Positions 12,501 through 25,529 of a DNA stretch of 64,000 bases are shown here, one piece after another. Below the pieces are notes generated by a model that was not told the DNA's origin, did no database searches, and was given only the letters and a program-made list of their open reading frames with translations. The stretch comes from Pomphorhynchus laevis (lineage: Eukaryota; Acanthocephala; Palaeacanthocephala; Echinorhynchida; Pomphorhynchidae), in NCBI GenBank assembly GCA_012934845.2, contig WNNJ02000035.1:1-64000 (forward strand), read 5' to 3'. Position numbers and translations under genes: made by a program. Positions within the stretch are counted from its first letter, which is position 1; each line of letters begins with the position of its first letter.

Positions 12501-13300
12501 GCTGGACATCGTCGGGACCAAGTCGGATGAGATCCATTACAATTAGACCAGGTTGGTGGGGCAACACATTTTTCACCTTTTAGTAAATTATGGCAATTAT
12601 CTTCACCACACACCCCACAGTGCGGAGTCGAATTGCAAGACGATTTCCAGTGTCCCCACTTGTGACAGGAGGAGCAGTGAGGATAGGTAAGGTCATCTTG
12701 ATCTATCATTTGAAATAGTAAATTATATCCCAGAATAGGATTTGTTTTATTCTTAAATATCAATTGCCCGTTATTAATTTCTGACGAGCAAAAAGCGATA
12801 GGGAGTTCAGTTCCATCCCTCCCCTTAAGTTGACGCAAATTGGATAGGCCAAATTTGCTTTGGAGTAACTCAAGGTTCTCGACCTCCATTTGGAGGAGGA
12901 AATTGGTGATTTTAATTGAGGCCATTATTGGTTTTAGCATTATTGAACCAGTTAATGACAGGTTTTCCAATAAATACTGATAATATTCATTTAGTAGATC
13001 TAATGACGCAAAAGAGACTCTCAGGGAGTTGTCAAAAATTTTACGTTGTTGAAAACGACTCTATTATTAAACTTTAGAACAAACCCCCGTAGGAATGTAC
13101 GGAACAAAAGATATTTCTCGATTGGCCTAGTGGCCGTAATTATAGCCAAATTTGATAATTTTTTGACTGGGGGAGTAACTCTTCCTCATTAACAAACAAA
13201 GAAACGTCACTTACCGTTCCATTGTGGTTACAATTTGAGAGTATACTTTGTTTTGAGGAAATTTCGTTGTGATTTGTTGAGTTTTGAATCATCTCAGCAG
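9600..13300 (-). mobile_element. Jockey-superfamily LINE, decayed, minus strand
   Basis: Read 5' to 3' on the minus strand. ORF1 begins near 13292 (MIQNSTNHNEISSKQSI), with a triple CCHC-type knuckle at about 12540-12690 (CSSCHKWGHWKSSC; CGVCGEDNCH; SNCNGSHPTWSRRCP). An AP endonuclease follows near 12083 (LNILQWNSGG, IVIQETRSIRLPQD). The reverse transcriptase spans 10833-9824 (DLRPISIQNSLFSIYEKALA, VFLDFSAAFDN, GVPQGS), and the catalytic box now reads YANDT. The 3' end carries GAATAAA near 9640. ORF1, endonuclease and RT are all broken by stops and frame changes, so it cannot be active. Confidence 0.85.
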
Positions 13301-13619
13301 CAAAAACGCTTTTCTTTGTAGAACCGACGTGTACACTTTTTATTTTTTTGTTGGTTTTAAATTGGCAAAAATTGCTACAATGTGTGTAGCAATTTCAAGA
13401 AAAATGTGCACGAGCGAACAAATTGTTGGAGTATCAAACAATGTTCAATTTCAAGCAAATTCTAACCGAATTCCAACCGACAAATATGTTTGTATTGGAT
13501 GCTCTTCAACTCAACGTCACAGCGATGAGGTCAGTAATGTTTTGTTATCTTCAGGCTATGAAGAGGTGCTTCCCCCATCCCTAAAAAGAGAAACTTATTA
13601 CAATGCAGAGTACTCGTGA
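13284..13619 (+). CDS. Unrecognised 111-codon ORF between the two divergent LINEs
   Basis: Runs in the space between the 5' ends of the minus- and plus-strand LINEs and overlaps the endonuclease start of the plus-strand LINE at 13603. It contains MCVAISRKMCTSEQIVGVSN and TDKYVCIGCSSTQRHSDE. It could be the C-terminal end of the plus-strand element's ORF1, though I cannot align it to the minus copy's zinc-knuckle ORF1. Confidence 0.25.
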   Translation: MNHLSSKNAFLCRTDVYTFYFFVGFKLAKIATMCVAISRKMCTSEQIVGVSNNVQFQANSNRIPTDKYVCIGCSSTQRHSDEVSNVLLSSGYEEVLPPSLKRETYYNAEYS

Positions 13620-16015
13620 TCCTTTTTCACTGAATATCCTTCAGTGGAACTCGAGAGGTGCTTCTGCCCTTAGACTTCTATCTGGTAGAAATGCAGTTGT
13701 TATAGTCCTTAAGGAGACGCTGTCTATCCGTCTTGCCCAGGGCATAACTCGATTTATCCCAAAGAATATCTGTACCCACTATACTCCCTACATAACTCCA
13801 CCTCACTCATCTTCATCTCAAGGAATCTTGACATTAGTTAAGTGCTCCTTAATGTCCTTTCTCTTATTAACCTACTTATGTCCGGCCATGTCTTGTTTAG
13901 TAGTTTAACTAAGTAATAACGGTAAACGCCTAAGTCTAGCCCATGTCTACATCCGTCCAGGGGAAATTCACAAAAACCGTGACCTCCTGGATAGTATTAT
14001 TGACAGCGGTTATGACATGATACTTGGGAATTTCAACGACAGAATTGGTCGTTGGATCAATGCAGCGTTTCGCAGAGCTAGGAACGGTTATCTTATTTAC
14101 AAACCCCCATCACCTACCTTTCATTGCACATCAACAAATTCTATCCTCGACATTTTACTGCTTATTTCGAGGTTGTTGTTAAAACCCCTCTGCACAGAGC
14201 AGTCGCGCTAGCAATTGTTTACCTCTCATGACCTAATTCGTTGGAGAATTGAGGAAGATATGTTGCTTCGAAGGAAAGGAGGTTTCACTTTGATCCGATC
14301 AGAGTGGCCTTCTTCCAAGCGGCTATCCAACTCTTTCCCATAATAGGAAATGAGAGTCTGACCGAATTTAATAACTACCTCTTTTCGCAAGCTACCAAAA
14401 TTTTATCGACTACCTATAAAGGTTGTATATACAATCCCACTACGACAAAACTCAAGGTCCTAGCAAAATTGCTTAACCTCCCCAATCTCTCTGTTTCCGC
14501 CAGACCGGCTCTCTCGAATGAATACTGGAGCACTAGATATAGGTTCCAGCTGAGTAGGGATAGGACGAGTATTGCTCGCCTTAATCCTTCTCAGTCTTCC
14601 TTTTGGAAGATTTTCAAGAAGGAGAAGTTTGTTTGCTGGAAAGATAGAGCATTGGGTTGGTTAATGAATGTAGGCCTTTATAAAGTTTAGGAGGAGTCAC
14701 TAGCCCTACACAACTATGGAGCCACTCAATCACCTCAACTAATCCCGCATTGGTGTAACTTCATGAGTAGGGATCTATCTATTACGGATATCCTTAACTC
14801 CTGTGATCCACTCCCGGGCACCTCCAAATCCGTCGTTCCACTTTCTTCTCGGGTCTGTCAGCATTTGACATCTGATCAGAGAAGAGAGGTGCTCGTCACA
14901 ATGCTTTTAGCCTCTCTATCCGATGTAGCAGGCATCAATATTAGTAAGCGTGTTTTTTCCTAAGAAAAAATCCTGCTAATGCCCCAAAGATCCGCGACCC
15001 ATTTCGATTCAAAATGCTATCGTGTCGTTTACGAAAAAGCGCATGCGCGTAAAATCTGCGATCATTTAATTTGGCGAAATTTGATCCCTCCAGGTTTTCA
15101 TAGGTTCGTCAATGGTTGCTCGGTTCATTCAACAGTTGGTGAGGTGGAGTAGTTTTGTCAAGAGAATAGCTATCGGCTAGTTGTGGCAGTTTTCCTTGAC
15201 TTTTCTGCTGCATTTGACCGCATCTTTATTCTCTTTGTGATCTCTTCTCTCAGATCCCTCGGGTTGCCTGCTTGAATTGTGAAGATGGTGGAGATTCTGC
15301 TGTACACCAAGCGATTTTATTATGAAGACGACCCTGATGCGCGTCAGATCTACCCTATTACGTGTGTGCCTCAAGGTCCTCCATTTTCTCCTATCTTATA
15401 CCTTGCTGCCCTTATTAACTTATTAAAAATATTTAAACGCGAACAACGTATAGCGGTGTACGTTGATGACACCACAGCCCTGTTCACTTGATACAGGTGT
15501 AAAGACGTAGTCTCGGACATGAGCCGATTCTTTTTAGGATAAAAGACAAGTAACCCATATTCAATCTTATTTTAAACTCCGCCAAATCGCAGGCGGTAGT
15601 CTTTCATGTTCCCCCTGCAACAAAGCAAAAACTTAAGAGATTAGCACTATATGCGCTCTCCTCCATATTTGCATCTGAACCACTTCCTCGGCGAAAGCTG
15701 ACCTTGATAGACTCAAACGTATCCTGAAGAAAGCTAGGTGTGCCCTGAAACAGGCCTAGCATCTGTTATTGTAAGGGAAAGCCCAGGTGCGCCTTTGGGG
15801 CACTTGGGCTATCTCGGGATAAGTCTTCTTCTCAAGAGGACGTCCTCCAGAGCAAAGGCTTAGGTTTCTTAAGCTCTTCGTATCTCGTTTACCCAGCATA
15901 GTCGCGCCGATTGGATTTTCGGGGGGGGGGGGGGTGAAAGACCCCGGGTGGTTCAGTCGGAAGGCGGCGTGTTGGATCAGTTGGGGGGGGGCTCAGATTC
16001 CCTGGACCTGAAGTC
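13540..16015 (+). mobile_element. Jockey-superfamily LINE, decayed, plus strand
   Basis: Same family as the minus-strand copy, arranged head to head with it. Endonuclease starts at 13603 (LNILQWNSRGASALRLLSG). RT parts: VFLDFSAAFD at about 15185, YTKRFYYEDDPDARQI at 15300, and VYVDDTTALF near 15455, where the catalytic YVDD-type box survives. The 3' end has G-runs at about 15920 and 15985 and GGCTCAGATTCCC near 16000. Several stops and frame changes; ORF1 is largely missing. Confidence 0.85.
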
Positions 16016-16841
16016 ATGAAAGAGAAAGGGAAGACGAAGAAAAATGAAGTGGAATCTGTCATTTTTTTATCTGACTTTGTTATGACCTACTTTTTTTTCT
16101 TGCATGCTGTATTTTGGTGTAAAGTCTTTATTATCGAAACTCCTGTCATTGAATTTTGAGTTTCGTAAATAATTTTATTCCTGAATTTTTTCTGAGCTCT
16201 TTGAGGGTAACCGTTATATTTATATAAATTATTTATATAAATTAAAAAAAGCTCCGACTTAATACGTCATTTTTTAAAATTTTTCAAAATTTCAGACCCA
16301 TATTTTCTATACAAAATAATGGTAGTGGATGTAATATCCAATTTTGTGGAACACCACATTTTGTAAAATTCTTAAGAGTATTAAAATGTACACTTAATAC
16401 GCCATATAATTTTTCAAAATTTCACAGACCCCTATTTTCTGTACAAATCTGTTTTATTAATGTGCTATTAAACTAAATTTAGAAAAAGCAACTTCTAAGT
16501 TTTGATTTTTCAAATTTTTTCTAGAAATTTGTTTTACTTTCTAAATCAACAATTTTAATTTTATAGTAATTTAAGATTTTATATTCGTTTTATTTATCGC
16601 TAAAGAACCAATCAGTGCTAATAAACCAAATTCAAATATATTCTTCAAATCGGTTTGATCTGTTAACTTACCTGTATTCTTACGTTGTTTCAATAAGTTA
16701 CAATATGGATCTAAAAGACTAATACTATTATTCATTATAACCAAATGAATCACGCTTTCAACTGACATTAAAACTTCTACATGTAGGTGTAACTATAATT
16801 TTGGAATAAGTCGCCACCGAAAACTCACTTTCTAGAAGATA
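16016..16841. other. No gene recognised
   Basis: Contains two similar stretches of about 60 bp (TTTCAAAATTTCAGACCC near 16280; TTTCAAAATTTCACAGACCC near 16415). A minus-strand ORF of 65 codons at 16571-16768 has no recognisable features. Confidence 0.5.
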
Positions 16842-17291
16842 ATGTTCAAGGATCAATGTTATCATGTAAGGATACACACTTATCCTAAACAGAAAACGCA
16901 CCCAAAATCGAAACGACCCGAACGAAATTACCATCGTGAAAACGATTGGGGAAATGCACTATCAGCGTTACCATTTTTATTGATGCATCTAAATTATGAA
17001 GATGACGCTTTCCACATAGACAAATTCTACTCTGACTCGCCGCATAATTTTATATACCAAATGCCTGTTTCATCCTTGAATTCATCACATTCATTCCGAA
17101 AACATAGAAGAAGGGCATCAGATAAAATCTCATTTTCACATTTTTCCTTTCTAGATGACCGAACCGTTTTTAATCCATTTGGCATGGACAGCAGAATGCC
17201 CAAATCCAAAAAGCATTTAAAGCGACATTTTCATCATTCCAGAAACTGGCGCAATAGACATGAATACATTATTGAAATAGTCGATGGATGA
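16842..17291 (+). CDS. Unrecognised 149-codon basic ORF
   Basis: ATG at 16842, stop at 17291, with visibly lower A+T than its surroundings. The product is polar, basic and His/Arg-rich: HPKSKRPERNYHRENDWGN near residue 20, a short acidic segment NYEDDAFHIDKFYSDSPHN in the middle, then FRKHRRRASDK and KKHLKRHFHHSRNWRNRH near the end. No signal peptide or membrane segment. An AG at 16834-16835 just upstream could be a splice acceptor, so this may be a last exon rather than a whole gene. Present once, in the stretch between blocks I and II of the left unit. Function unknown; length and composition argue it is coding. Confidence 0.45.
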   Translation: MFKDQCYHVRIHTYPKQKTHPKSKRPERNYHRENDWGNALSALPFLLMHLNYEDDAFHIDKFYSDSPHNFIYQMPVSSLNSSHSFRKHRRRASDKISFSHFSFLDDRTVFNPFGMDSRMPKSKKHLKRHFHHSRNWRNRHEYIIEIVDG

Positions 17292-17491
17292 TGCTTGATG
17301 TTTTAAGTTTTGAACTTATACTATTATTATGGTCAACGAATATTCGATAAACTTAGATTTTAAATCAAAGTTTTGATATATTTAAAATCAAATTTTGTAT
17401 CATTCAAATGGATAAGACTTTTAAAATGCAGTCACATAGTCATTATTTAAATACAAATAAGTTTTGATATTTTCAAATTTGGTTTGCTCAC

Positions 17492-17529
17492 ATTCAAATG
17501 CACCGCATCTTAATGCGGTGCATTTGAAT
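17492..17529. repeat. Perfect 17-bp inverted repeat
   Basis: ATTCAAATGCACCGCAT, a 4-base loop CTTA, then the exact reverse complement. The rest of 17292-18128 is non-coding to my eye, except a less A+T-rich patch at about 17640-17800 of unknown nature. Confidence 0.8.
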
Positions 17530-18128
17530 TCAATCAAAACATAGTCGTCGATATCTTTGCGAGAATTTGATTATGCAAGAATAGACTGTTTAGAAGGAAC
17601 AATATATTTTAGTTGATTTACTGTTGAAATAAGCGTAGATTGCGAGCGATTGGAACAGGTTGGAGCGAAGTGCAACTGTTGCACGTACATCATATCGATT
17701 GACCAGAACTCGTAGATATCGAACGTTCGTGTGACGTTTTTATGTTACTTAATTTGTGTCAAACTCTATCGATGCTGAATGTCAGTCTTCAATTTTTTTG
17801 ACTCGTTGCAGAATGTCTCATTGACTCGTAATCTCGTGACTCGTTGTAAGTGTACGTATTTATATTGTATAGATATATTTCTTGTAGGTATTTATTTTTG
17901 ACGCAGGGCCAAAACTATAAATAAAAACTAAAAGATATGTTGTTGTCAAAATGTCCAATCTAAAGTTTAATTAAATAAATGAAAATTAGTAGCATTGTCG
18001 ATGTTCAAGATGATAATGGAGTTAACTACAATCTTTATTAATGATCAGTATTGTTTGTTAATAATCCTGGGCATCTCAACGGGGATTAACGATAAAATGT
18101 ATGAAAACCAAAATAATAGTATGCCCAC

Positions 18129-18374
18129 GTGTTTTACTTAAATAAATTTTTACTTTGTACAAATTTAACGAAAGCAAGACAAACAATAAATATGCAGGAA
18201 CAATCTATTTATAATATAATACTACCTATTGGTTTCATAAGATTTAATGTAGCTTATTCACAAGATGATAGATATCGCAAAATACCAGTAAATAGTTGCA
18301 AATATTTATTAATTATTAGATTAATAATTTTACGAATTGCCATAATATTTTATTTTTTCAAATTATTTAAATAA
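18129..18374 (+). mobile_element. Penelope-like element 3' fragment
   Basis: Encodes ILPIGFIRFNVAYSQDDRYR, then a hydrophobic run to a stop. Related copies occur at 22720-22800 and 50080-50230. No catalytic residues remain. Confidence 0.45.
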
Positions 18375-18639
18375 TAAAATAAATACAATTTCTTGGCAAT
18401 CAAAAAAATAAAAATACACAAGAATTTTTCTGTCAGCCACTAGTCCGGGTGTCGGGAAGTAAAGGCAGTGCACGAACCAATTTACTCTAGACATCACGAT
18501 CATAGGCGACAAATCAGAGTTATTTTTTCTTTTGTCAGTTTCGAGATTTTATATCTCCACCTGTATCGATCTCTATCTCGAGATCTATTTCCAAAGAGTT
18601 CGGACTGGAAAACTCTATTCGGAAAGCGATCCGTAAACC

Positions 18640-18990
18640 AAACGTTCATGACAATATGTTAAAATAGGAACGAAAATTGCGTTGTAAACCAAAATCTTCG
18701 CCTAAAGATTTAACTCCCACGACATACCTGTAGAAAGAACGCATTGATGCAGTGGATGCGCAAATACACTTCTGAATCTCCCTGATGTTCCTGCCGTCTC
18801 TCGAAAACAATACCTCAGGATACTTGTTATCCTCCGAATCAGCAAAAACCATTTCCCCAATCCGGACGTGAATCTGAGACGAATACATTCGTAGAAACAT
18901 CTGTCAGAGAAGCCCGTCTCGTAATTTTGTCCATGTGAACAAGGAACAGAAGTTAAGATCAAATACAACCCTGACGAAGCCTTACGTCTT
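18640..18990 (-). mobile_element. Second LINE family, RT C-terminal fragment
   Basis: Minus-strand frames contain FLVHMDKITR followed by the post-catalytic signature NKYPEVLFSRDGRNIREIQK, with GICAS-like and FYRYVVGVKSLGEDFG segments. Related fragments lie at 50650-51000, 24590-24790 and 58975-59180. Only the RT tail is present. Confidence 0.6.
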
Positions 18991-19339
18991 GTATAGATAT
19001 ATTTATTAGCGTTTTTGTTTACGCAGGTACTAAAACTATGAATAAAAGACTAAAAAATATACGTTGTGACAAAATGTCCAATCTAAAGTTTGTTTAAATA
19101 AATGAAATGTTGTAGCATTGTTTATATGTCAAGATGATAATAGATTTAATTACATTCTTTGTTAATGTCCGGTTTTGTCAAAAAAGAAATCTTGGTGTGT
19201 AATGAATTTTACAAATTGTACGATTCTTTATAGGGATTTTCTTAAATAACTATATAACCGATAAGAACTAAAAAGAAAAACAGCTAAGAGCAAAACAGTA
19301 CAAGAAAATTACAAAGCTTTTTGTCATGCATTCAACCAA

Positions 19340-20105
19340 ATTTATAAGGCCTCAGTTACAGCAAGATCTGAGCCCTCCAGCCGATACAACACGCCGCTAT
19401 CTTATCAAACCACCCGGGGTCTATCACCCCCGAAGAGTCTAATCAAGGCGGACTATGCTCGGTATTCCGGACATGATGAGCTTATGAAACCTTAGTATTT
19501 GCTCTGAGGAACGCCATCTTTAAAAGAAGACTTATTCCGAGATAGCCCAAGTATCCCAGAGGCGCATTTAGGTTTTCACATTCTGCGACACATGCTGAAC
19601 TCGTTTTACGGCCAACCTAGCTTTCTTCAGGATGCGGTTAAGTATATCCAAGTCAGCTTTCGCTGACTAGTTCACCGTAATGGTGAACCCCATGTATTTT
19701 ACTCGACCTGTGAAGGTGGGATTTTTTTATTTGCAAATATGGAGGATAGATCGCGGTTTCTATGCGCAATCGCTTATTTATAGATGAAATAAATAAATTC
19801 GAACTTCCGCTTCGAGGAATTGAATAGAATTAAAAAGAACTCTTCTAAAATTTTGAATCAAACTCTCAAAAAAATGTTTAAGAGGAAGATTTTCTCAAAC
19901 CGCTTTTCAACTTTATCACTACCTAGTTAGTTAATTTTTGTACAGGAAGTAGTTTACCCTTCGTGCTAGAAACAGAGATATTTACAAGATCAGTAACCTT
20001 TAATCCTTCTTAGACTGGATCTCCATTGGATGCAAAAACTGTTTGATCCATTGATGCATCGATAGTGTTTCTGCTGTTGCTCATTTATTGTTTAAATTCT
20101 CGTTC
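19340..20105 (-). mobile_element. Internally deleted LINE of the same family (left copy of block II)
   Basis: 3' end at about 19340 and ORF1 start near 20083 (minus strand, MSNSRNTIDASMDQTVF). About 1.4 kb of the interior present at 52790-54190 is missing, with the junction near 19785. The shared insertion point in both block copies shows the LINE predates the duplication. Confidence 0.7.
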
Positions 20106-20199
20106 GAATTATCAGATTAAATATTTAAAAAAATAATTTGTCTTTCTACCACAATTCAATTGTAAAGTTGAGTAGTTAACAACTCAACTTTTATAAAGT

Positions 20200-23100
20200 T
20201 GGTTATAAATTAATATCTTATAGTAAGCTTCATTGCTTGAGTTAAAACGCTTAATTACATGTACCCATTAGCATTGAATGATGTGGTTCAAAGAATTGGC
20301 AGAAGACGTATAGTAAATAATAAACAAGTATATTATAATTATCATGTTAGATCCAAGCAAAAAAGTCATGGCAATAATAGGTATAAGAAAAATAGAGCTA
20401 ACAATATACAAAAAGATAAATATACATGAATAATTAGAAATATAAAAACAACTTTTTAGAGATAATAAGCTAAAAGATCTTTATGTAAAAATAAATTTTT
20501 CTAAAGATATCATTTTTTCAATAAATCAAAAATTAATTAACCACTATAATTATAATATAACGATTTTGATCGGTCAAGTTGTATAATCGAAAGGTATTGT
20601 AATATAAAATACTATAGTCGAACAATATATGTTAACAATAGGAATAAAAATATACACTGACCGTAATATTCATCAATAAATGTACCATAAATATAGGTAG
20701 ACTTATAAACAATTCTAAAAGTAAAGAAATAATGGGATCAGATTTAAGTAAATATATTTCTAAAATAAGGTAAAAGTTTTTACCGCCATTTGGACGAAAA
20801 ATTTGCAATTATAATAAAGAATTGAAATTAATATGTACCGATGATATTACAAACATTATAGAAACTGAATGCAATTGCAAACTTCTTAATTTTGAAATAT
20901 AATGAACATTTTTGTATCAATAATCTAGAATTTATTGAAAATGGGGAAATTAAGGAAAATGCTATCAAAAGGGTGTAAATATACATTTAATAACAAAAAT
21001 TTTTATTCGTTATATAATGACTAAAATGCTTACTATGTCAAGCTGGTCATTAGTAAAAAGTCATTGTAAAATATTTGAAGTTTTTCTAAAGAACTCATTT
21101 GTTCAATTAGTCAAAGATAAATTGAAGAGTATGATAGGTTAAGTTACATCATAGACAGTTTTTGTACTATAAAATACTATAATCATATTATAAATGTTAA
21201 TAATAACAATAAAATTATACACTAACCATAAAATCCATTAATGAATGTAACTTTATGTAAAAGTAAAAATATAATTAGACCGGAAATAAGTAAGTTTATA
21301 AATAAAAAAAGTGAATTAAGGAAAATGCTATTAAAAGGGTATAAGCCAAATGTCAGGAAACGCCTTCATTCACAATGTCACACAGGCAACCGAATCGACC
21401 AGTGAGTACTTCATTATACTGATGAGTGTTTCCGGGTACTCATTCGTCGTACATGGTGACAAAAAGTCGTAAATCAAAGTTTAGTCTAATAAGCAACACC
21501 ATTATGTATAAATGCCATATTTCGAAAGAAATCCTAAACCGTTGTCTACTCAGCACATCTGTGCACTACTATTATACGTTATACATATTCTATAATAACT
21601 TTATGCCCATCTAACAAAAATTAAACAATTTAATATATATACACTATTTCGGTGTTAATTCTACTAAAGAATTTTTAGAACACACAAAAGGAATAAATTT
21701 TCAGAATATAAATACATACGATTTTAGTACGCTTTATACAAATTTTGATTTAGCAGATATTACAGATGCATTAAAAAATGAATTAATCTTATATTCGGGA
21801 AAAGATATACATATATATGTTATAATAACTATAATGCATATCTAACGAAAATTAAACCATTAAGTAAATATAAATATATGGATAAAATGGAATTAGTAGA
21901 ATCCTTAAATATTTTAATGAATAAAAATTATTAAAAGGAGAGGACATCTATATTTAGACAAATAAAATGTGTTCCAATAAGTGGTAATAGTAGCCCAAAT
22001 ATAATGTTTTGTTAAAAATATTTATTGATATAAAAAATTGAATTGATATATATAAACAATTATTAACAAAAATCTTAACGATGACATATTTAGATTTGCA
22101 AAAAAAAAACATATTTTTACATAAGCATACATGCATATTAAATAATATCATATAAAACAATATCATCACATTGATTTTGAAAGCATTGACGTTCTATGCA
22201 ACAAAAATTAGTTAGGACGATTGCTTATTCAGGAATTGTTGTGAATATCTAACTTTCCTACAACGAAATGGAAAAAATCTGATTGGTCTTTTAAAATCCA
22301 CCACACATATACAATGATGTAAAATAAATTGCAACTTATATCAAAATTACATAAATTTAAATTGTATTTAATTTGCATGTTTTTCCGCTGTTATCAGATT
22401 GAAGAGGATTGCTAAGTACTGTCGAAATATCAAAATAATACATGTAGTCTTTCATATTCTCGTGAATGGTTTGTAGTCAAAAGTTACATTTGACCCGAAA
22501 GCAATTTAAAATGATATATCAAGTAACATGTCAAAATAAGTTTTATTTAATAGGGTATATTAAAATCAAATAAATGGTATCAAAATCATTTAAATAATTT
22601 AAAAGATCCATATTTTAAACTAGGCTACCATAAAAATAAAACAGAAAATAGTGAAATGTATAAATTAACACAATAATATTAAAAATATATTTAGCTCTTG
22701 AGAGAAACTTATGAATAGAACAATCAATTTATAATACAATATTTTTATTGGTTTCATAAGATTTACGTGTATATCTTGCGCGAGTTGATCGATATCGTGA
22801 AAATTTCACTATTTGGTATTTACATTCAAATCTAATGATTTAAATGTAAATCCAACATATGAACGTAGTGAGTGAAGTTTTGAAACAATTATTACAAGTC
22901 ACTGTTCTATTATGGATAAAAAGGGTATAAAGGTTGAATCAGATAATAAAACTATACCTATATTATATTGGAATCAAAATTACATAAAAATCCAATAAAA
23001 CAGAGGTTCATGTGTAATGCGTTTAAATGTACATTAAAACCACTTTATGTCTATATGAATAAAATACTTAAAGTAATAAAAGCACACTTCAAAAAATATC

Positions 23101-24060
23101 GCAAGGTAATCGAAATGTATACTGGTATAAAACACTATTTTAGTATTTATTCTACAAAAGAATTTTTAGAACACACAAAAGGAATAAATTTTCATAATAT
23201 AAATACGTACGATTTTAGTACGCTTTATACAAATCTAGATTTAGCAAATATTAAAGAAGTGTTAGTAAAATTAATTAATCTTATATTCGGAAAAAGATAT
23301 ACATATATATGTTATAAAAATTAAAAACCATATCTAACAAAAATTAAACCATCAAGTAAATATAAATATATGGATCAAATTTAATTCATAGAATCCTTAA
23401 ATATTATGATAAATCAAAATTATTTAAAAGTAGGGACATCTACATGTAGACAAGTTAAATGTATCCCAATGAGTAATAAAAGTAACCCAATTATAGCTGA
23501 CTTGTTTTTAAGCTTTATATAATATAAATTTGTTCATAACTGTGTAAAAACTAAATCTAAACTATCAAAATATATGAAATATATGTTTCGATACACTGAT
23601 GATATATGTGTATTTAATTCTAATAATTTTTATTCAATTAGTGAACAAATTTATCCAGAAAGCCTTATTCTTAACAAAACCAATATTAATGATAAAGAAG
23701 GTGTATATCTTTATATGAACATTAAATTAACATAAACTAAAACTACTATTAATTAGTAGGTAAATATGACATATTTTAATCTCGTATAAAATTTAATATA
23801 ATTCATTAAATAATAAAATTTTGCAACAATATGTAATGATATTGGCTTTCTTTAAAATAATTTGAATAATTTAATATATACATATTTTTAACTAGGTTAC
23901 TATAAAAAAACATCAAGCAGAAAATAGTAAAATCAACACAATAATATAAAGAATAAATTATTACTATTAAATTGCAATTATTTATGGATAGATAACAAAT
24001 AACATACTTGGTATTAGAGTAAGATACTAGATAGTTTTATCAGATGAAATACATCATTAG
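20200..24060 (+). mobile_element. Penelope-like retroelement region, nested and decayed (left block copy)
   Basis: An N-terminal segment at about 20820-20980 (NNLEFIENGEIKENAIKR) and an RT segment at 21650-21800 (GINFQNINTYDFSTLYTN) form one partial copy, split by a satellite unit at 21350-21580. A second copy has an RT from about 22963: ESKLHKNPIKQRFMCN, NTYDFSTLYTNLDLANIKEV, then the catalytic FRYTDDICVFN near 23590 and YPESLILNKTNIND. A GIY-YIG-like nuclease start (MIYQVTCQNKFYLIGY) is near 22511. Many stops; not active. Confidence 0.75.
21350..21580 (+). repeat. Single dispersed satellite unit inside the Penelope-like region
   Basis: Shares AATGTCACACAGGCAACCGA and AGCACATCTGTGCACTACTA with the left arm unit at 40555-40830. 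Counterpart at 55735-55965 in the other block copy. Confidence 0.65.
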
Positions 24061-24379
24061 CATGTATTTGGCCCCGCTGCTATGTTGGGTAGAGGAGTTA
24101 GAGGCCGAAACATGATAGAATAGCAGTTCCTCCTGATGACCTCTAATTCTTATTCTGATACAACGTCAGTTATTTATTAGTCAATTCATAAAAATGACGT
24201 TTATTTTAAATTTCATTTTTTTAACTTGATTTAAATTATAGAAAATCTAAAAACAATTATTAATTTTATTATTTAATTATTAAATTTTAATTTAACATTA
24301 TTATGTTTTGTTTATTTTATAATTATATAAAATACGTACACTCAGTTAGCTGATTTGATTAGTTGCATATATTTATTAA

Positions 24380-24800
24380 TTATTAGATTAATAATTTTAA
24401 GGCGATCCGTAGACATTCTTAGAACGTGTCATAGCAATATCATCTGACTTTCTTCGATGTGGAAAAGCAACGACTTTACTTCGAGTCTATCCTGGATGAC
24501 CGAATTCCCTAGCCTTCTCTCTAAGACTAAGACTTGCCACGCAGCGAAGGAATTTCAATTCAATCGCCTGTATCTAAGATATCCCTTTTGTAATAACCCA
24601 ACGTTCATGACCATATATTAGCATATGATGAAGATTGCATTGTAAACCGAAAGTTTTGCCTAAAGATTAAACTCCCGATTCACCACGACATACCTGCAGA
24701 AAGAACGCATCGCTGCGCTAGCTGCGCAAATACACTTCCTAATCTCCCTGATGTACCTGCCTTCTTTCGTGAACAATATCGCTAGAACATGAGTCATATG
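24380..24800 (-). mobile_element. Second LINE family, short fragment
   Basis: Resembles 18640-18790 (AACCCAACGTTCATGACCAT, then CACGACATACCTGCAGAAAG). The same fragment is at 58775-59180 in the other block copy. Confidence 0.5.
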
Positions 24801-25529
24801 ATCCTATGTCTGCTTCTAAAGGCATAGCGATATTAGATAAATGTACTTATAAATATTAAAAGTATATAAAAATATAAGTATATATTTGAACAATTAGAAA
24901 TATTAAATCAACTTTTATGACATAATTAGCTGAAAGATCTTTATGTAAATATAGGGAAGTGTTTCCTAAGATATCATTTGTTCAATGAATCAAAAATTAA
25001 TTAATAATAAGTTAAGTTGTATTCTGTCAAGTACAAGTTACTATACAAGTTATTACACATGATTTTTATTTTATTCAATATAAAAATGATATAAATTTAT
25101 AAAATAAATATGTTATATCCAGTAATTCGTATTTTTGTTAAAACGTGACAGTTTAGTTTCTTATTTAAATCCGCATTTCATTTTTTGTTCAAAGCATTTT
25201 GAACTTATTTTATTAAATATTATATTTTAACGTTACAATAGTTCAAATATAAAGGAATGCTCCAAATTTTAGTAAAAAAACAAGATAGCAAATTACATGT
25301 ATTGTGTTTGAATTATATAATATACAAAATTAGATAATGCTTTAATCGCTGTACATTCAACTATTTTAAAAATACGAAACATTCTTGTGCTTTATACATT
25401 TTTATAACACTTTAGGCTTTGGTTACTTGCGAATTATTGTATTTTCCGTAATTATAGTATTTAATGAACGTGTAGAGCACGACACAATACAATTTAAGTG
25501 CTTATTTGCAAACACGGAGTGTCAATTTA

